Positions 53,829 to 53,893 of a DNA stretch of 53,893 nt are shown here, piece after piece. The stretch covers positions 50,727 to 104,619 of the forward strand of contig JAALKR010000004.1 of assembly GCA_011087955.1 (NCBI GenBank). Direction: 5' to 3'. Each line of letters begins with the position of its first letter. Within the stretch, counting starts at the first letter, position 1. Below the pieces are notes generated by a model, which saw only the letters and a program-made list of their open reading frames with translations, searched no databases and was not told the DNA's origin. The position numbers and the translations under genes were made by a program. This DNA is from Oligoflexia bacterium (GTDB lineage: Bacteria > Bdellovibrionota > UBA1018 > CAIPTA01 > JAALKR01).

Positions 53829-53893
53829 CTAGTCTAGCGCCTTTTCCGTAAGGTCTCGGCGCTCCTTTGGACTTAGACCCGTATTCGTTTGGG
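53829..53893 (-). CDS. Possible C-terminal end of a CDS continuing beyond the window
   Basis: Minus-strand frame open from the window edge: '...QTNTGLSPKERRDLTEKALD*'. Very short, so weak. Confidence 0.25.
   Translation of the reverse strand, partial: QTNTGLSPKERRDLTEKALD

Overview
This window is a chromosomal segment from a Gram-negative bacterium, with a gene content and flagellin style reminiscent of delta-/Bdellovibrio-like lineages (taxonomy is inference only). It is dominated by well-recognised housekeeping genes: ligA, radA, murA, prmC, prfA, rpmE, rho, a PBP1b-like class A PBP, lspA, lgt, plsY, galU, priA, lepB, an lptF/G-type permease, def, fmt, rpe, hutHUI, plsC and glpK. Other content includes a flagellin gene, a Fe(III)-type ABC cassette followed by a DtxR/MntR-like regulator, ExbB/ExbD, a leucine dehydrogenase-type enzyme, and several lineage-specific secreted or outer-membrane proteins. 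I see no CRISPR array, prophage, transposase, rRNA or tRNA. The most interesting observations are: (1) a histidine ammonia-lyase whose MIO-forming Ala-Ser-Gly triad reads Ala-Cys-Gly; (2) a flagellin control region with a sigma28-like promoter and two near-identical hairpins in the predicted leader; (3) an 18-bp palindrome upstream of the iron ABC cassette, which has a DtxR-type regulator at its end; (4) an ABC permease with no plausible canonical start codon but a good Shine-Dalgarno before ATC; (5) an unannotated, frameshifted NtrC-family regulator remnant upstream of lspA; (6) an operator-like repeat overlapping a sigma70-like promoter for an HTH/coiled-coil gene; and (7) in-frame tandem repeats in rho and a surface protein. 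I found no clearly new multi-gene system. All homology calls are from motif recognition, with no database searches run.
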